Source: Paenarthrobacter nitroguajacolicus (GTDB taxonomy: Bacteria > Actinomycetota > Actinomycetes > Actinomycetales > Micrococcaceae). Taken from it: a stretch of 41,584 bases of DNA. The stretch lies in assembly GCF_029952445.1 (NCBI RefSeq), contig NZ_JAQPPK010000035.1, forward strand, positions 1 through 41,584, in the 5' to 3' direction. The first letter of the stretch is position 1; every line of letters starts with the position of its first letter. Made by a program: the position numbers and the translations under genes. Positions 1-7,684 of this stretch are shown piece after piece. The notes beneath the pieces were generated by a model, which worked only from the letters and a program-made list of their open reading frames with translations, searched no databases and was not told where the DNA came from.

Positions 1-7
1 TACAAGG

Positions 8-125
8 GTTACGGCGGTCATAGCGTGGGGGAAACGCCCGGTCCCATTCCGAACCCGGAAGCTAAGACCCACAGCGCCGATGGTACTGCACCCGGGAGGG
101 TGTGGGAGAGTAGGACACCGCCGGA
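8..125 (+). rRNA. rrf: 5S ribosomal RNA
   Basis: This is the 5S rRNA of the large ribosomal subunit, about 118 nt. The conserved core (cccattccgaacccggaag, 43-61) is intact. The 5' strand tacggcggt pairs with the 3' strand accgccg to close helix I, and the tract gtaggacaccgcc near the 3' end is typical of actinobacterial 5S. A strong terminator follows 10 nt later, so this is the last gene of an rRNA operon whose 16S and 23S genes lie upstream, outside the window. The exact ends are uncertain by a few bases. Confidence 0.95.
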
Positions 126-135
126 CATACTTTGG

Positions 136-168
136 AAAGGCCCCAACCCGTACAGGGTTGGGGCCTTT
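136..168 (+). terminator. rRNA operon terminator
   Basis: A perfect 14-bp stem (aaaggccccaaccc, 136-149, pairing with 155-168) has a 5-nt loop (gtaca) and ends in cctttcg. Its place just after the 5S gene marks it as the intrinsic terminator of the rRNA operon. Confidence 0.93.
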
Positions 169-266
169 CGCATTTAAGGACCCACACCCGGAAGCACGCA
201 GAATCAAAGACCACAAGCTGACGGCACAGTAGAGGGAGCCCAAGCGCGCCGGTAGAGTTGGTGGTC

Positions 267-758
267 ATGGAAAACCTCTTCAGCCACCCTGAGTCAGAGC
301 CCGAGGCGGCCCGGTCGGGCGAAAGCCTCGAACCCCTTATCGTCAGCGTCGTGGTGCCCACCACGGTGCCGCACGCTTTCCAGGGATTCACGGACCATCC
401 TCATTTGTGGTGGCCGTTGGAGGAGGAAAGCGTCTATGGTGCGGGTTCACACGTTGAGTTCGAGGAGAACCTCATCCTGGAGACCGCAGAGGACGGCCGC
501 ACGTCCGTGTGGGGAACAATCGATGACTGGCAACCGCCGTTGTCGTTCCATGCCAGCTGGTATCCCGCAGGGACGCCCCTGTGGTCCACCGAGATCCGGG
601 TGGTTTTCAGTTCCGTGGATGGCGGTACGGAAGTGCGCCTGATCCACGACGGTTGGGAAGGCGCTGAAGACCCTGCGGCTTCCAGGGCGTCCTACGCCGA
701 AGGTTGGCCCCGGGTGCTGCAGCGCTATGCCAGGTTCATGGGCGGAGCAGTTGCCTAG
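267..758 (+). CDS. SRPBCC (AHSA1-like) domain protein
   Basis: This 163-residue soluble protein has the helix-grip pattern of the SRPBCC/AHSA1 family. The evidence is an N-terminal strand (PLIVSVVVPTTVPHAFQGF), a central WWPLEEESVYGAGSHVEFEE segment, and a C-terminal helix (SYAEGWPRVLQRYARFM) closing the ligand cavity. Such proteins bind small hydrophobic ligands or act as co-chaperones; the ligand here is unknown. ATG at 267 is preferred over an in-frame TTG at 258, though no good Shine-Dalgarno sequence is visible. A possible -10 (TAGAGT, 253-258) sits only 8 nt before the ATG, so the transcript may be leaderless. The gene overlaps the next one by 32 nt, so the two are probably co-expressed. 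Confidence 0.8.
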   Translation: MENLFSHPESEPEAARSGESLEPLIVSVVVPTTVPHAFQGFTDHPHLWWPLEEESVYGAGSHVEFEENLILETAEDGRTSVWGTIDDWQPPLSFHASWYPAGTPLWSTEIRVVFSSVDGGTEVRLIHDGWEGAEDPAASRASYAEGWPRVLQRYARFMGGAVA

Positions 759-1272
759 GGTCCGCAGGCTGGGCGCACAGGACTGGCAACTGCTGAAGAA
801 CGTCAGGTTGGAGATGCTGGCGGACACACCCATGGCCTACGTGGAGAGCCTGGCAGCTGCGCGACGGCAGACGGACAGCCAATGGCAGGAACGCGCCGCG
901 GCCATGACAGGGGAGGGCAGTATCACCCTGGTGGCTGACAGTGGCGAGGATGGTTCCAGATTCTGTGGCCTGATGCGGGTGGTGGTCAAAGATCCCCAGG
1001 ATCGTGCACGCCCACTGCAAGCGATGCTCATCAGCGTGTATGTCAGCCCCGAGCACCGCGGCCTGGGGCTGGCCGACGAACTCCTCAGTTCGGCGTGCAA
1101 GGCCGGCGCGGACGAGCTCGCAGCCCAGTACCTTGAGCTGGGCGTCCATGAGGACAATTCACGTGCTCAGGCCTTCTATAGGCGGCACGGATTCGAGACC
1201 ACGGGTGCAAGCCGTCCCTATCCACAGGACACCGCCAAGCGAGAATTGGTCATGGAGCGGCACTTGCCTTAG
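727..1272 (+). CDS. GNAT family N-acetyltransferase
   Basis: A GCN5-related acetyltransferase of 181 residues, which would transfer acetyl from acetyl-CoA to an amine. The fold can be followed: an N-terminal RRLGAQDWQLLKNVRLEML segment, the strand-4 and acetyl-CoA loop ISVYVSPEHRGLGLADELL (the Q/RxxGxG/A signature in the form RGLGLA), and the late motif LELGVHEDNSRAQAFYRRHGF typical of GNAT motif B. The acceptor substrate cannot be read from the sequence. Its start lies inside the SRPBCC gene in another frame, suggesting translational coupling. A shorter start at TTG 751 is possible. It ends 8 nt before the convergent LacI gene. Confidence 0.88.
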   Translation: MPGSWAEQLPRVRRLGAQDWQLLKNVRLEMLADTPMAYVESLAAARRQTDSQWQERAAAMTGEGSITLVADSGEDGSRFCGLMRVVVKDPQDRARPLQAMLISVYVSPEHRGLGLADELLSSACKAGADELAAQYLELGVHEDNSRAQAFYRRHGFETTGASRPYPQDTAKRELVMERHLP

Positions 1273-1280
1273 AGGCATTC

Positions 1281-2303
1281 CTAGGCTGCGCCCACCTTCG
1301 GCACGGCCGTACTCGTCCGCACCACCAGCTTGGTGGGGTGTTCGGCGTCGGCCGGCTCGAGAACCAGTCCGTTGGTGATGGCTCCAAGGAGTGTCCGGAC
1401 AGCCAACGCGCCCTGTCCCTTGGCGTCTTGGTCGATGGTGGTCAGGCCCAGGACATTGCCCAGATCGTGTCCGTCGATGCCCATGACCGAGAGGTCCTCT
1501 GGAATGCGAAGGCCGAAATCCCGTGCAGCCAGGATGGTGCCGATTGCCATTTCGTCTGAGGCTGCGAACACGGCCGTGGGCCGGTCTGGCGCACTGGCCA
1601 GCAGCTGCCGGGCAGCGGCGTAAGCGCCTTCGATGGTGAAGTCCGCCGCAACGATCCATTCGGGCCTGACCGGGCAGCCGGCGTCGTTCATCGCTTTTTC
1701 GAAACCGCCGCGGCGGGTGCCTGGCAGGCGAAAGTCCTGGTCGTAGGCTTCGTTTCCCGTGATGTGCGCGATCTTGGTGTGGCCGAGCCCCAGCAAATGG
1801 TTGGTGGCCTTCATCGCGATGCCTGTGTCATTGATGCGGATGGTCGAAGCACCCGGAAGGGGGCCGCCGATGCCAACAATGGGCCGGTGCACCGCATGCA
1901 GTTGCTGGATCTCGCTGTCACTGAGTTTCAGTGACACGGCGATTACGGCGTCAACGCGTTTGCGGAGCAGGAAATCGCTGAAGACGCTGTTGCGATGAGC
2001 CGGGTTTTCACCGATGTTGTACAGGGTGAGGTCGTAGCCGGCTTCCAGGAGCGCGGCGGAAGCGCCCTCGATCACCGCTGAAAAGAACCAGCGGTGTACC
2101 GAGGGCACCACCAGGCCCACATTGTGCGTGCGGCCCGAGGCCAGGCTCGAGGCATGGTAGGACAACACGAAACCGAGTTCCGCGGCCGCGGCCCTGGCAC
2201 GTTCCCGGCTGGTGGGGGAGACATGGCCCTTCCCGCTCAGCGCACGCGAAACAGTGGCAACGGACAGCCCGGCGCGCTCGGCTACGTCCTTGATGCCGGT
2301 CAT
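1281..2303 (-). CDS. LacI family transcriptional regulator (alpha-glucosidase operon)
   Basis: A 340-residue LacI/GalR repressor. The N-terminal helix-turn-helix (IKDVAERAGLSVATVSRALS, residues 4-23) and hinge helix region (SYHASSLASGRT) are followed by a periplasmic-binding-protein-like sugar sensor domain with the usual VFAASDEMAIG and LSVMGIDGHDLG motifs. The start is supported by GAGGAG about 6 nt upstream on the minus strand. It lies 21 bp downstream of the GH13 gene on the same strand, so the two form an operon. It probably represses that operon through the LacI-type palindromes at 4083-4096 and 4171-4186; its effector is likely an alpha-glucoside. The pairing of regulator and operators is inferred from position. 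Confidence 0.92.
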   Translation of the reverse strand: MTGIKDVAERAGLSVATVSRALSGKGHVSPTSRERARAAAAELGFVLSYHASSLASGRTHNVGLVVPSVHRWFFSAVIEGASAALLEAGYDLTLYNIGENPAHRNSVFSDFLLRKRVDAVIAVSLKLSDSEIQQLHAVHRPIVGIGGPLPGASTIRINDTGIAMKATNHLLGLGHTKIAHITGNEAYDQDFRLPGTRRGGFEKAMNDAGCPVRPEWIVAADFTIEGAYAAARQLLASAPDRPTAVFAASDEMAIGTILAARDFGLRIPEDLSVMGIDGHDLGNVLGLTTIDQDAKGQGALAVRTLLGAITNGLVLEPADAEHPTKLVVRTSTAVPKVGAA

Positions 2304-2324
2304 GCAGCTCCTCGATGGGGGAAG

Positions 2325-4052
2325 TTAGCTGGCTGAGAGCCAGATTGTCTCCCCCGAGCCTAGTGGATGGCCGTGATCCGCCGCGGAACTGCGCAGAATG
2401 ACCTGGCCTTCGGGGAGCGGAACGGATTCCTCGCCGACATTCATGATCACCAGCGTTCCTCCGTTGAGGTAGGCCAAGGTGGATCCGTTGCAGTAGTCCT
2501 CCACCCAGGCGAGCGATCCTGAGCCGAGGCGCAGCCGCGCCCGTTCTGCAAGCAAGGAACGGTACAGGTTAAGGTGCGACGCCGGATCGGACTCCTGCTT
2601 GTCCCTCGCCAGTGCGGGCCAGGACTCGGGCTGGGGGAGCCAGGGGTCCAGTCCGTGGCCGAATCCCGCATTGGGCTCTGCCGAACGCCAGGGCAGGGGC
2701 ACCCGGCAGCCGTCGCGTCCGATCCTCGCGCCTCCGGTGCGAGCGAAGGTGGGGTCCTGCCGCATGCTTCCGGGAATGGACGTGGAATCGGGAAGGCCCA
2801 GCTCTTCGCCTTGGTAGAGGTAGGCGCCGCCCGGAAGGCCGAGCATGAACATGGTGGCTGCGGCAGCCCGGCGTCGTCCGAGTTCTTCGTTGGGTTGGAC
2901 GTCGTCAGGGCCGATGCCATCACCGTCGCGGGGACCCGGACCGTCGTAGCCGAAGCGGGACACGTGTCGGACGACGTCGTGGTTGGACAGGACCCACGTG
3001 CTCGGGGCGCCCACCGCATCCAGGGAAAGCAGGGAATCGGTGATGATGTGTCGCAGACGGTTGAGGTCTAGGCCTGCATGGAGGTAGGGGAAGTTGAAGG
3101 CCTGGTGCATTTCGTCGGGACGCACCCATTGCGCCAGCCGGGGGAGCGGGTCCACGTTGGCTTCAGCGCACAGGATGCGGTCCGGACCGTACTCTTCCAG
3201 AATGGAACGCCAGCGACGATAGATATCGTGCAGGGCGGGCTGGCCGAACATGGGAGCATCCTGCCCGGGGAAGCCTTCGGAACTGTTTCCATCGGCCCGG
3301 CCACCCCAGTTGGGCAGGCCGGGGGCTTTGACCAGTGCATGGGCTACGTCCACCCGGAAGCCGGAAATACCGCGGTCCAGCCAGAACCGCAGGACCCGTT
3401 CAAACTCAGCGTGAACCGCCGGGTTGTCCCAGTTGAAGTCCGGCTGCGAGGAATCGAAGAGGTGCAGGTACCACTGTCCTGGCTGCCCGTTCGACTCGAT
3501 GATCCGTGTCCAGGCGGGGCCGCCGAAGTGTGACTGCCAGTTGTTCGGTGGCTGGTTGCCGTCCTCGCCCAGGCCGTCCCGGAAAATGAACACATCGCGC
3601 TCGGGGCTGTTGGCGCCGGCGGTCAGTGCTGCTTGGAAGGCTACGTGCTTGTCCGAGCAGTGGTTGGGGACGATGTCGGCAATGACCCGGAGATTGAGCC
3701 TGTTGGCTTCTGCGATCAGCGCATCGAAATCGGTCAGGGTCCCGAACAGGGGATCGACATCGCAGTAGTCGCTGACGTCGTATCCTGCGTCCCGCTGGGG
3801 TGAGCGGTAGAACGGCGACAACCAGACGGCGTCGACTCCCAAACCTGCCAACTGGGAAAGCTCGGCCGTGATACCCGCAAGGTCTCCGATTCCATCACCG
3901 TTGAGGTCGCGGAAAGACCGCGGATAGATCTGGTAGATCACAGCCGAGCGCCACCATCCGTGGGCCGTGGAGGCGTCGTGGACCGGGGTGAGCTGCGTAA
4001 AAGCTGCAGGGGGCTCGTGGGCCTCGACCTGGAGCAGGGAATCAACGGACAT
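2325..4052 (-). CDS. GH13 alpha-glucosidase (maltase / oligo-1,6-glucosidase type)
   Basis: A cytoplasmic glycoside hydrolase family 13 enzyme, about 575 residues, that would release glucose from short alpha-glucosides. The four conserved GH13 regions are visible: VIADIVPNH (I), GFRVDVAHAL with the nucleophile Asp (II), ILCAEANV with the acid/base Glu (III) and WVLSNHDVVRH (IV). The GWWRSAVIYQIYPRSF start of the barrel and a C-terminal beta domain complete it. There is no signal peptide. The reading frame is open to 4340, but I place the start at the ATG at 4052 because LacI-type operators lie just upstream at 4083-4096. An ATG at 4115 is the alternative, and neither start has a strong ribosome site. 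First gene of an operon with the LacI regulator. Confidence 0.9.
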   Translation of the reverse strand: MSVDSLLQVEAHEPPAAFTQLTPVHDASTAHGWWRSAVIYQIYPRSFRDLNGDGIGDLAGITAELSQLAGLGVDAVWLSPFYRSPQRDAGYDVSDYCDVDPLFGTLTDFDALIAEANRLNLRVIADIVPNHCSDKHVAFQAALTAGANSPERDVFIFRDGLGEDGNQPPNNWQSHFGGPAWTRIIESNGQPGQWYLHLFDSSQPDFNWDNPAVHAEFERVLRFWLDRGISGFRVDVAHALVKAPGLPNWGGRADGNSSEGFPGQDAPMFGQPALHDIYRRWRSILEEYGPDRILCAEANVDPLPRLAQWVRPDEMHQAFNFPYLHAGLDLNRLRHIITDSLLSLDAVGAPSTWVLSNHDVVRHVSRFGYDGPGPRDGDGIGPDDVQPNEELGRRRAAAATMFMLGLPGGAYLYQGEELGLPDSTSIPGSMRQDPTFARTGGARIGRDGCRVPLPWRSAEPNAGFGHGLDPWLPQPESWPALARDKQESDPASHLNLYRSLLAERARLRLGSGSLAWVEDYCNGSTLAYLNGGTLVIMNVGEESVPLPEGQVILRSSAADHGHPLGSGETIWLSAS

Positions 4053-4082
4053 GGAGTCATCGTAGAAGAGTTTTCCTTGAAT

Positions 4083-4096
4083 TGTAAACGCTTCCA
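4083..4096. promoter_or_regulatory. LacI-type operator, GH13 proximal
   Basis: TGTAAACGCTTCCA is an imperfect palindrome with the central CG typical of LacI-family sites (related to TGGAAGCGCTTCCA). Read on the minus strand it sits directly after a -10-like TAGGAC (4097-4102 region), where a bound repressor would cover the start of transcription of the GH13 gene. Confidence 0.6.
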
Positions 4097-4170
4097 GTCC
4101 TAAGGGTGCTGTCATTACATGTGTGTTGACTCGCCCCGGATTCCGGTAGACAGGAGCGCATTTGCGTCGT

Positions 4171-4186
4171 GTGGAATCGCTTCCAC
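4171..4186. promoter_or_regulatory. LacI-type operator, divergent region
   Basis: GTGGAATCGCTTCCAC has 6-bp arms (GTGGAA/TTCCAC) around a central TCGC and is close to the LacI-family consensus. It lies between the divergent GH13 and FAD-oxidase genes, 89 bp centre to centre from the site at 4083-4096, so it could act on either gene or support looping. Confidence 0.65.
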
Positions 4187-4284
4187 CTTTCCATTGCAGA
4201 AGCCGCAAAGACTTAGACTGGCCCTGAAAGGCTGCGAAGACTGCCGGTTTGGCGTGTCCGCGGTGCACATGTGGAGGGAATGTC

Positions 4285-5748
4285 TTGTCGGACGAAACGG
4301 CTATCGCCGGAACATCGGGAGAAAGCATCAGGAGCCGCACGGTCGGCGAAACGGAAACTGTGCTGCATACGGCTGCGCAGAGGGACTTTCTGGCGGAACT
4401 GGCCTATGGCCTTGAAGCCCACCAGCTGGCTCGCGACGAAGAAACCCTCACTGTCTACTCGATCGATCAAGGGCCAATGCTCGAGCGACACCTTCCGCTG
4501 GCCGTTGTTTGGGCCGAATCCGTGGAGGATGTCCAGCACGTGGTTCGCAGCTGTGCGGCGCATCGTGTGCCGATCGTCGCCCGCGGCGCAGGAACCGGAG
4601 TCTCCGGAGGTGCCCACGCCACCGAAGGCTGTATCGTCCTGGGACTGGAACGCATGAACCGCATCCTGGACCTGAACCCCGATGACGAGACCGCCGTCGT
4701 CGAACCCGGCGTCATCAATGCCGAGCTGAACGCTGCTGCCGCTGAACACGGCCTCATGTACGCGCCCGACCCCGCCAGTTACAAAATATCCACCATTGGC
4801 GGCAACGTAGCCACCAACGCCGGTGGGCTCCGTTGCGCCAAGTACGGGGTGACGCGCGATTCCGTGTTGGCCTTGGACGTGGTGATGGCGGATGGCTCCT
4901 TGATGCACACCGGTCACCAGACGTTCAAAGGCGTTGCCGGCTACGACCTGACAGCATTGCTGGTGGGCTCGGAGGGAACACTGGGCATCGTGGTGGGCGT
5001 GACCGTCCGCCTGAAATACCTCCCGCGCGAGGTCCACACCATTGCTGCGTTCTACCAGGACTTCCGCAGCGCAGCCGCCGGTGTCCTGGCAGTCGGCAAG
5101 GCGCGCGTGCAGCCAGCCATCATGGAACTGCTGGACAACGGCACTCTCGTCCAGCTGGACGAACTGCACGGAGGCAACCTGCAGGAACGCGGAAAATCCC
5201 TGCTCCTGATTCAAACCGACGGTTTCGGCGCGGCTGCAGAGGCCGACGTCGTCCGGCAGGTTCTCGCCGCAGGCGGCGCCACCGTGACCACTGAAGCCAG
5301 CGCCGAGGCTGAGATGCTGGTGGAGTTGCGCCGAAACAGCCGCGGCGTGGAAGTGGACGACGAATTCAGGGTGGGGGAGGACATCGCGGTGCCGCGTTCA
5401 CGCCTGGTGGACTTTGTTGCTGGGCTGGAAGCGATCGCCCACCGCTTCGAGGTTCGCCTCAAAGTGGTGGCCCACGCCGGTGACGGCAATCTGCACCCCA
5501 CATTCTGGATGGACCGGGTGGACCCGACAACGGACGCGGACGCCCTGGTGCGCCTCAACGCAGCCTTGGACGAGTCCATCCGCGTAGGGCTGGAGATGGG
5601 CGGGACCATCACCGGCGAACACGGGGTGGGACAGTACAAGCTGCGGTGGTTGGGGTCGGAGCAGCCTGAACCGGTGCGGGAGTTGCAGCGGCGGATCAAG
5701 GAGTTGTTTGATCCGCAGGGGATTCTGAATCCGGGGAAGGCCATCTAG
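4285..5748 (+). CDS. FAD-binding oxidoreductase, GlcD / D-lactate dehydrogenase type
   Basis: A 487-residue FAD-linked oxidase of the GlcD family, which oxidises 2-hydroxy acids such as glycolate or D-lactate; the substrate is not determinable here. The N-terminal PCMH FAD domain shows PIVARGAGTGVSGG (pyrophosphate binding), YKISTIGGNVATNAGG and GSEGTLGIV. The C-terminal FAD-oxidase domain shows VVAHAGDGNLHPTF and the GGTITGEHGVGQYK signature. The start is set at TTG 4285 because GGAGGG lies 6 nt upstream; a longer open frame to 4249 lacks such a site. No GlcE or GlcF partner genes are adjacent, so it probably works as a single-subunit enzyme. Divergent from the GH13 operon. Confidence 0.9.
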   Translation: MSDETAIAGTSGESIRSRTVGETETVLHTAAQRDFLAELAYGLEAHQLARDEETLTVYSIDQGPMLERHLPLAVVWAESVEDVQHVVRSCAAHRVPIVARGAGTGVSGGAHATEGCIVLGLERMNRILDLNPDDETAVVEPGVINAELNAAAAEHGLMYAPDPASYKISTIGGNVATNAGGLRCAKYGVTRDSVLALDVVMADGSLMHTGHQTFKGVAGYDLTALLVGSEGTLGIVVGVTVRLKYLPREVHTIAAFYQDFRSAAAGVLAVGKARVQPAIMELLDNGTLVQLDELHGGNLQERGKSLLLIQTDGFGAAAEADVVRQVLAAGGATVTTEASAEAEMLVELRRNSRGVEVDDEFRVGEDIAVPRSRLVDFVAGLEAIAHRFEVRLKVVAHAGDGNLHPTFWMDRVDPTTDADALVRLNAALDESIRVGLEMGGTITGEHGVGQYKLRWLGSEQPEPVRELQRRIKELFDPQGILNPGKAI

Positions 5749-5782
5749 CGTTTCCCCTGAACGGGGGACTGGCCTCGCTCAG

Positions 5783-5794
5783 TTGGTATTCCAA
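5783..5794. promoter_or_regulatory. GntR-type operator, distal copy upstream of MFS gene
   Basis: TTGGTATTCCAA differs by one base from the perfect palindrome at 5877-5888, 94 bp away centre to centre. It is a likely auxiliary site for the same repressor. Confidence 0.6.
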
Positions 5795-5844
5795 ACTGGT
5801 TGCCGCTGTTGGTGGGTCACATTGTCGCGCCGTATTTCTCTACA

Positions 5845-5888
5845 TTTACTTTCCACCCATCGCATCTTAGGCTTACTTGGTATACCAA
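5845..5888 (+). promoter_or_regulatory. Promoter with overlapping GntR operator for the MFS gene
   Basis: A -35 (TTTACT, 5845-5850), a 17-bp spacer and a -10 (TAGGCT, 5868-5873) are followed after 3 bp by the perfect palindrome TTGGTATACCAA (5877-5888), which would cover the transcription start. The sequence matches the T-N-GT-N3-AC-N-A type of GntR/FCD operator. The promoter in front of the Dpp-type operon (16952-16995, minus strand) has the same -35, spacer length, -10 and operator spacing, so both are probably controlled by one repressor. Confidence 0.72.
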
Positions 5889-5909
5889 AAATGTTATGAG
5901 GAGAATGAC

Positions 5910-7235
5910 GTGGAAGAACAGCGCCGGGCCTTCGCCCGACCTCCGGGGCGTGGCGCCCGACTTGCCACAGGATTGGTGCTGTTCGCGCTCGTCATGGTGT
6001 CCGTGAACCTCCGGCCGGCCATCACAACTGTCGCCGGGGTGATGGGGAAAATTCCTGGCGTCTTCACCCTGGATCCCGCCCTGCTTCCCCTGCTGGGAAC
6101 TTTGCCGGTCTTGGCCTTTGGGGTGTCCGGGCCGATCGGACCCTGGCTGGCGCGTCGGATCGGGACCGGGCGCGCCGTTGCGCTTGCGCTCCTGGTCCTT
6201 GCTGCGGCGCTCGTCATCCGGGCCACGGTCCCGGCACTTCTGCTGCCCGGCACGTTCCTCGCTGGCATGGCGATCATGACGGCCAGTGTCCTGGTGCCGC
6301 AGATCGTTAAAGCCAACCGGGGTACCGGATGGTGGACAGGCCTCTGCACCATGGGGTTCGGCTTGGGCGCGGCGCTCGGGGCGGGTCTGGTTCAACCTCT
6401 TCAGCAGGCCTTTGGCGGCAATCTGGCGTGGGCGCTGGCGGTGTGGGCGGTTCCCGCCCTCTTCGGGGCTGTCCTCATCCAGCGCACCGGAGGAAGCTCG
6501 ACGGCGGCACTGACTGTCCCGGGCGATGTCACCTCAGCGGCAGGGGACGCTGCGACGGCTGGTCGGGACGCGGCGTCGTCCGTTGTTGTCCCAACCCCGC
6601 TTGGTACGCCGCTGCGGAAGCAGCGCACAGCCTGGGCGGTGACGGCTTTCTTCGGGCTCCAGGCGATGCTTTACTTTGCCATCACGTCCTGGCTGGCGGT
6701 GTACCTGGTGTCCCGGGGGGTTTCGTCCGCTGACGCTGCCGCCCTCCTGGCCTGGTTCAGTCTCGCGGGGCTCCCGGCGAGTTTGCTGGCGCCCGTCCTC
6801 GCCAGCCGTCCCGCGATTCTGCGCTGGATGGCGCCAGGGCTGGGGTTGTCGGTGGCGCTTGCGCTGGTTGGGGTCCTTACGGCGCCGGCTGAACTGCAGT
6901 TCCTGGCGGTGGGGATATTGGGGGTGGTGCAAAGCGCCGGATTCGGCCTCGGCATGGCCTTGGTGGTGATTCGCTCGGCCGGCCCGCAGTCCGCCGGACG
7001 GTTGTCCGCAATGAGCCAGGGATTCGGGTTCGCCCTGGCTTCCCTGGGTCCATTGCTGGCAGGTTTGCTGCACACTTTGACCGGCGGGTGGGAAGCAACG
7101 TTCTGGGCGCTCGCGGCGGAGGCTATGGTGCTGGCGGGAGCCGGCTTCTTTGCCATCCGGGGCCCGGTGGTGAGGGTAGAGGAGGCGCGGGTGGTGGCGG
7201 GCTCCAAGCCTGCGGATACCGAGGCCCTTGCTTGA
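5910..7235 (+). CDS. MFS transporter, CynX/NimT-like
   Basis: A major facilitator superfamily transporter of 441 residues with about 12 hydrophobic segments. The early segment LVMVSVNLRPAITTVAGVMG (from residue 27) is characteristic of the CynX/NimT (cyanate / nitroimidazole) branch, and a hydrophilic central loop (residues 195-225) divides the two halves. GTG at 5910 is chosen because GAGGAG lies 6 nt upstream. The promoter carries the TTGGTATACCAA operator also found at the amidohydrolase/ABC locus near 17 kb. It may therefore move the same substrate as that ABC transporter, or a product of it. The transported compound is not known. Confidence 0.88.
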   Translation: MEEQRRAFARPPGRGARLATGLVLFALVMVSVNLRPAITTVAGVMGKIPGVFTLDPALLPLLGTLPVLAFGVSGPIGPWLARRIGTGRAVALALLVLAAALVIRATVPALLLPGTFLAGMAIMTASVLVPQIVKANRGTGWWTGLCTMGFGLGAALGAGLVQPLQQAFGGNLAWALAVWAVPALFGAVLIQRTGGSSTAALTVPGDVTSAAGDAATAGRDAASSVVVPTPLGTPLRKQRTAWAVTAFFGLQAMLYFAITSWLAVYLVSRGVSSADAAALLAWFSLAGLPASLLAPVLASRPAILRWMAPGLGLSVALALVGVLTAPAELQFLAVGILGVVQSAGFGLGMALVVIRSAGPQSAGRLSAMSQGFGFALASLGPLLAGLLHTLTGGWEATFWALAAEAMVLAGAGFFAIRGPVVRVEEARVVAGSKPADTEALA

Positions 7236-7684
7236 CCACTGTTGTTGGAGAAGTGTAGGTAGTGGCGTGTTTGAGGATGGGGCTATCGATGCCTCCCGGA
7301 ACTACGGGGTCTACGACACCGAGCGAGAGCCAACGCTACAACCAAATAATTGTCAAGCCTTGACCGGACCGGATCGCGCCCTTAGAGTTCTGATATATGA
7401 GTCATATGTCACACTCGGTCGATCCCGACTCGAGGTTTGATCCCGATGAGCCGGCGTGGGGGTGCCGGAAAACCGAGGCCTGGCCGCATCCATCTCGACG
7501 GGTTGTGACACATGACGGACGCCGGAGTCATCTCGCGAGTCCTGGACGGCCACATCGGCTGGGCTCGAGCCAGTCGGCATCGTCCACAGGTTGCTGCTAA
7601 GGGCCGCCGCTGGCCGTGCATCCGGGTAACGGAGCTTAGGTGCCGTCAACGAATTGCGCTCACGCCAGAAGGGAAGAAATCTTT
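7236..7684 (+). promoter_or_regulatory. Long leader with promoter and 21-bp palindromic operator
   Basis: This 449-bp stretch has no recognised gene. It holds a candidate promoter: TTGACC (7360-7365), 17 bp, TAGAGT (7383-7388). A 21-bp palindrome follows at 7391-7411 with core ATATGAGTCATAT; nine of ten arm positions pair. It would cover the transcription start. The untranslated leader to the MFS start at 7685 would be about 290 nt. Inside it, an open frame of 58 codons (7512-7688) ends in an ATGA overlap with the MFS start. It has no family resemblance that I recognise and only a weak ribosome site, so it may be a leader peptide or chance. Confidence 0.5.

Noticed and set aside
4213..5214. 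A 333-codon minus-strand frame across the FAD oxidase gene
   Set aside because: The FAD oxidase has complete family motifs on the other strand; this frame has none and starts inside the gene.
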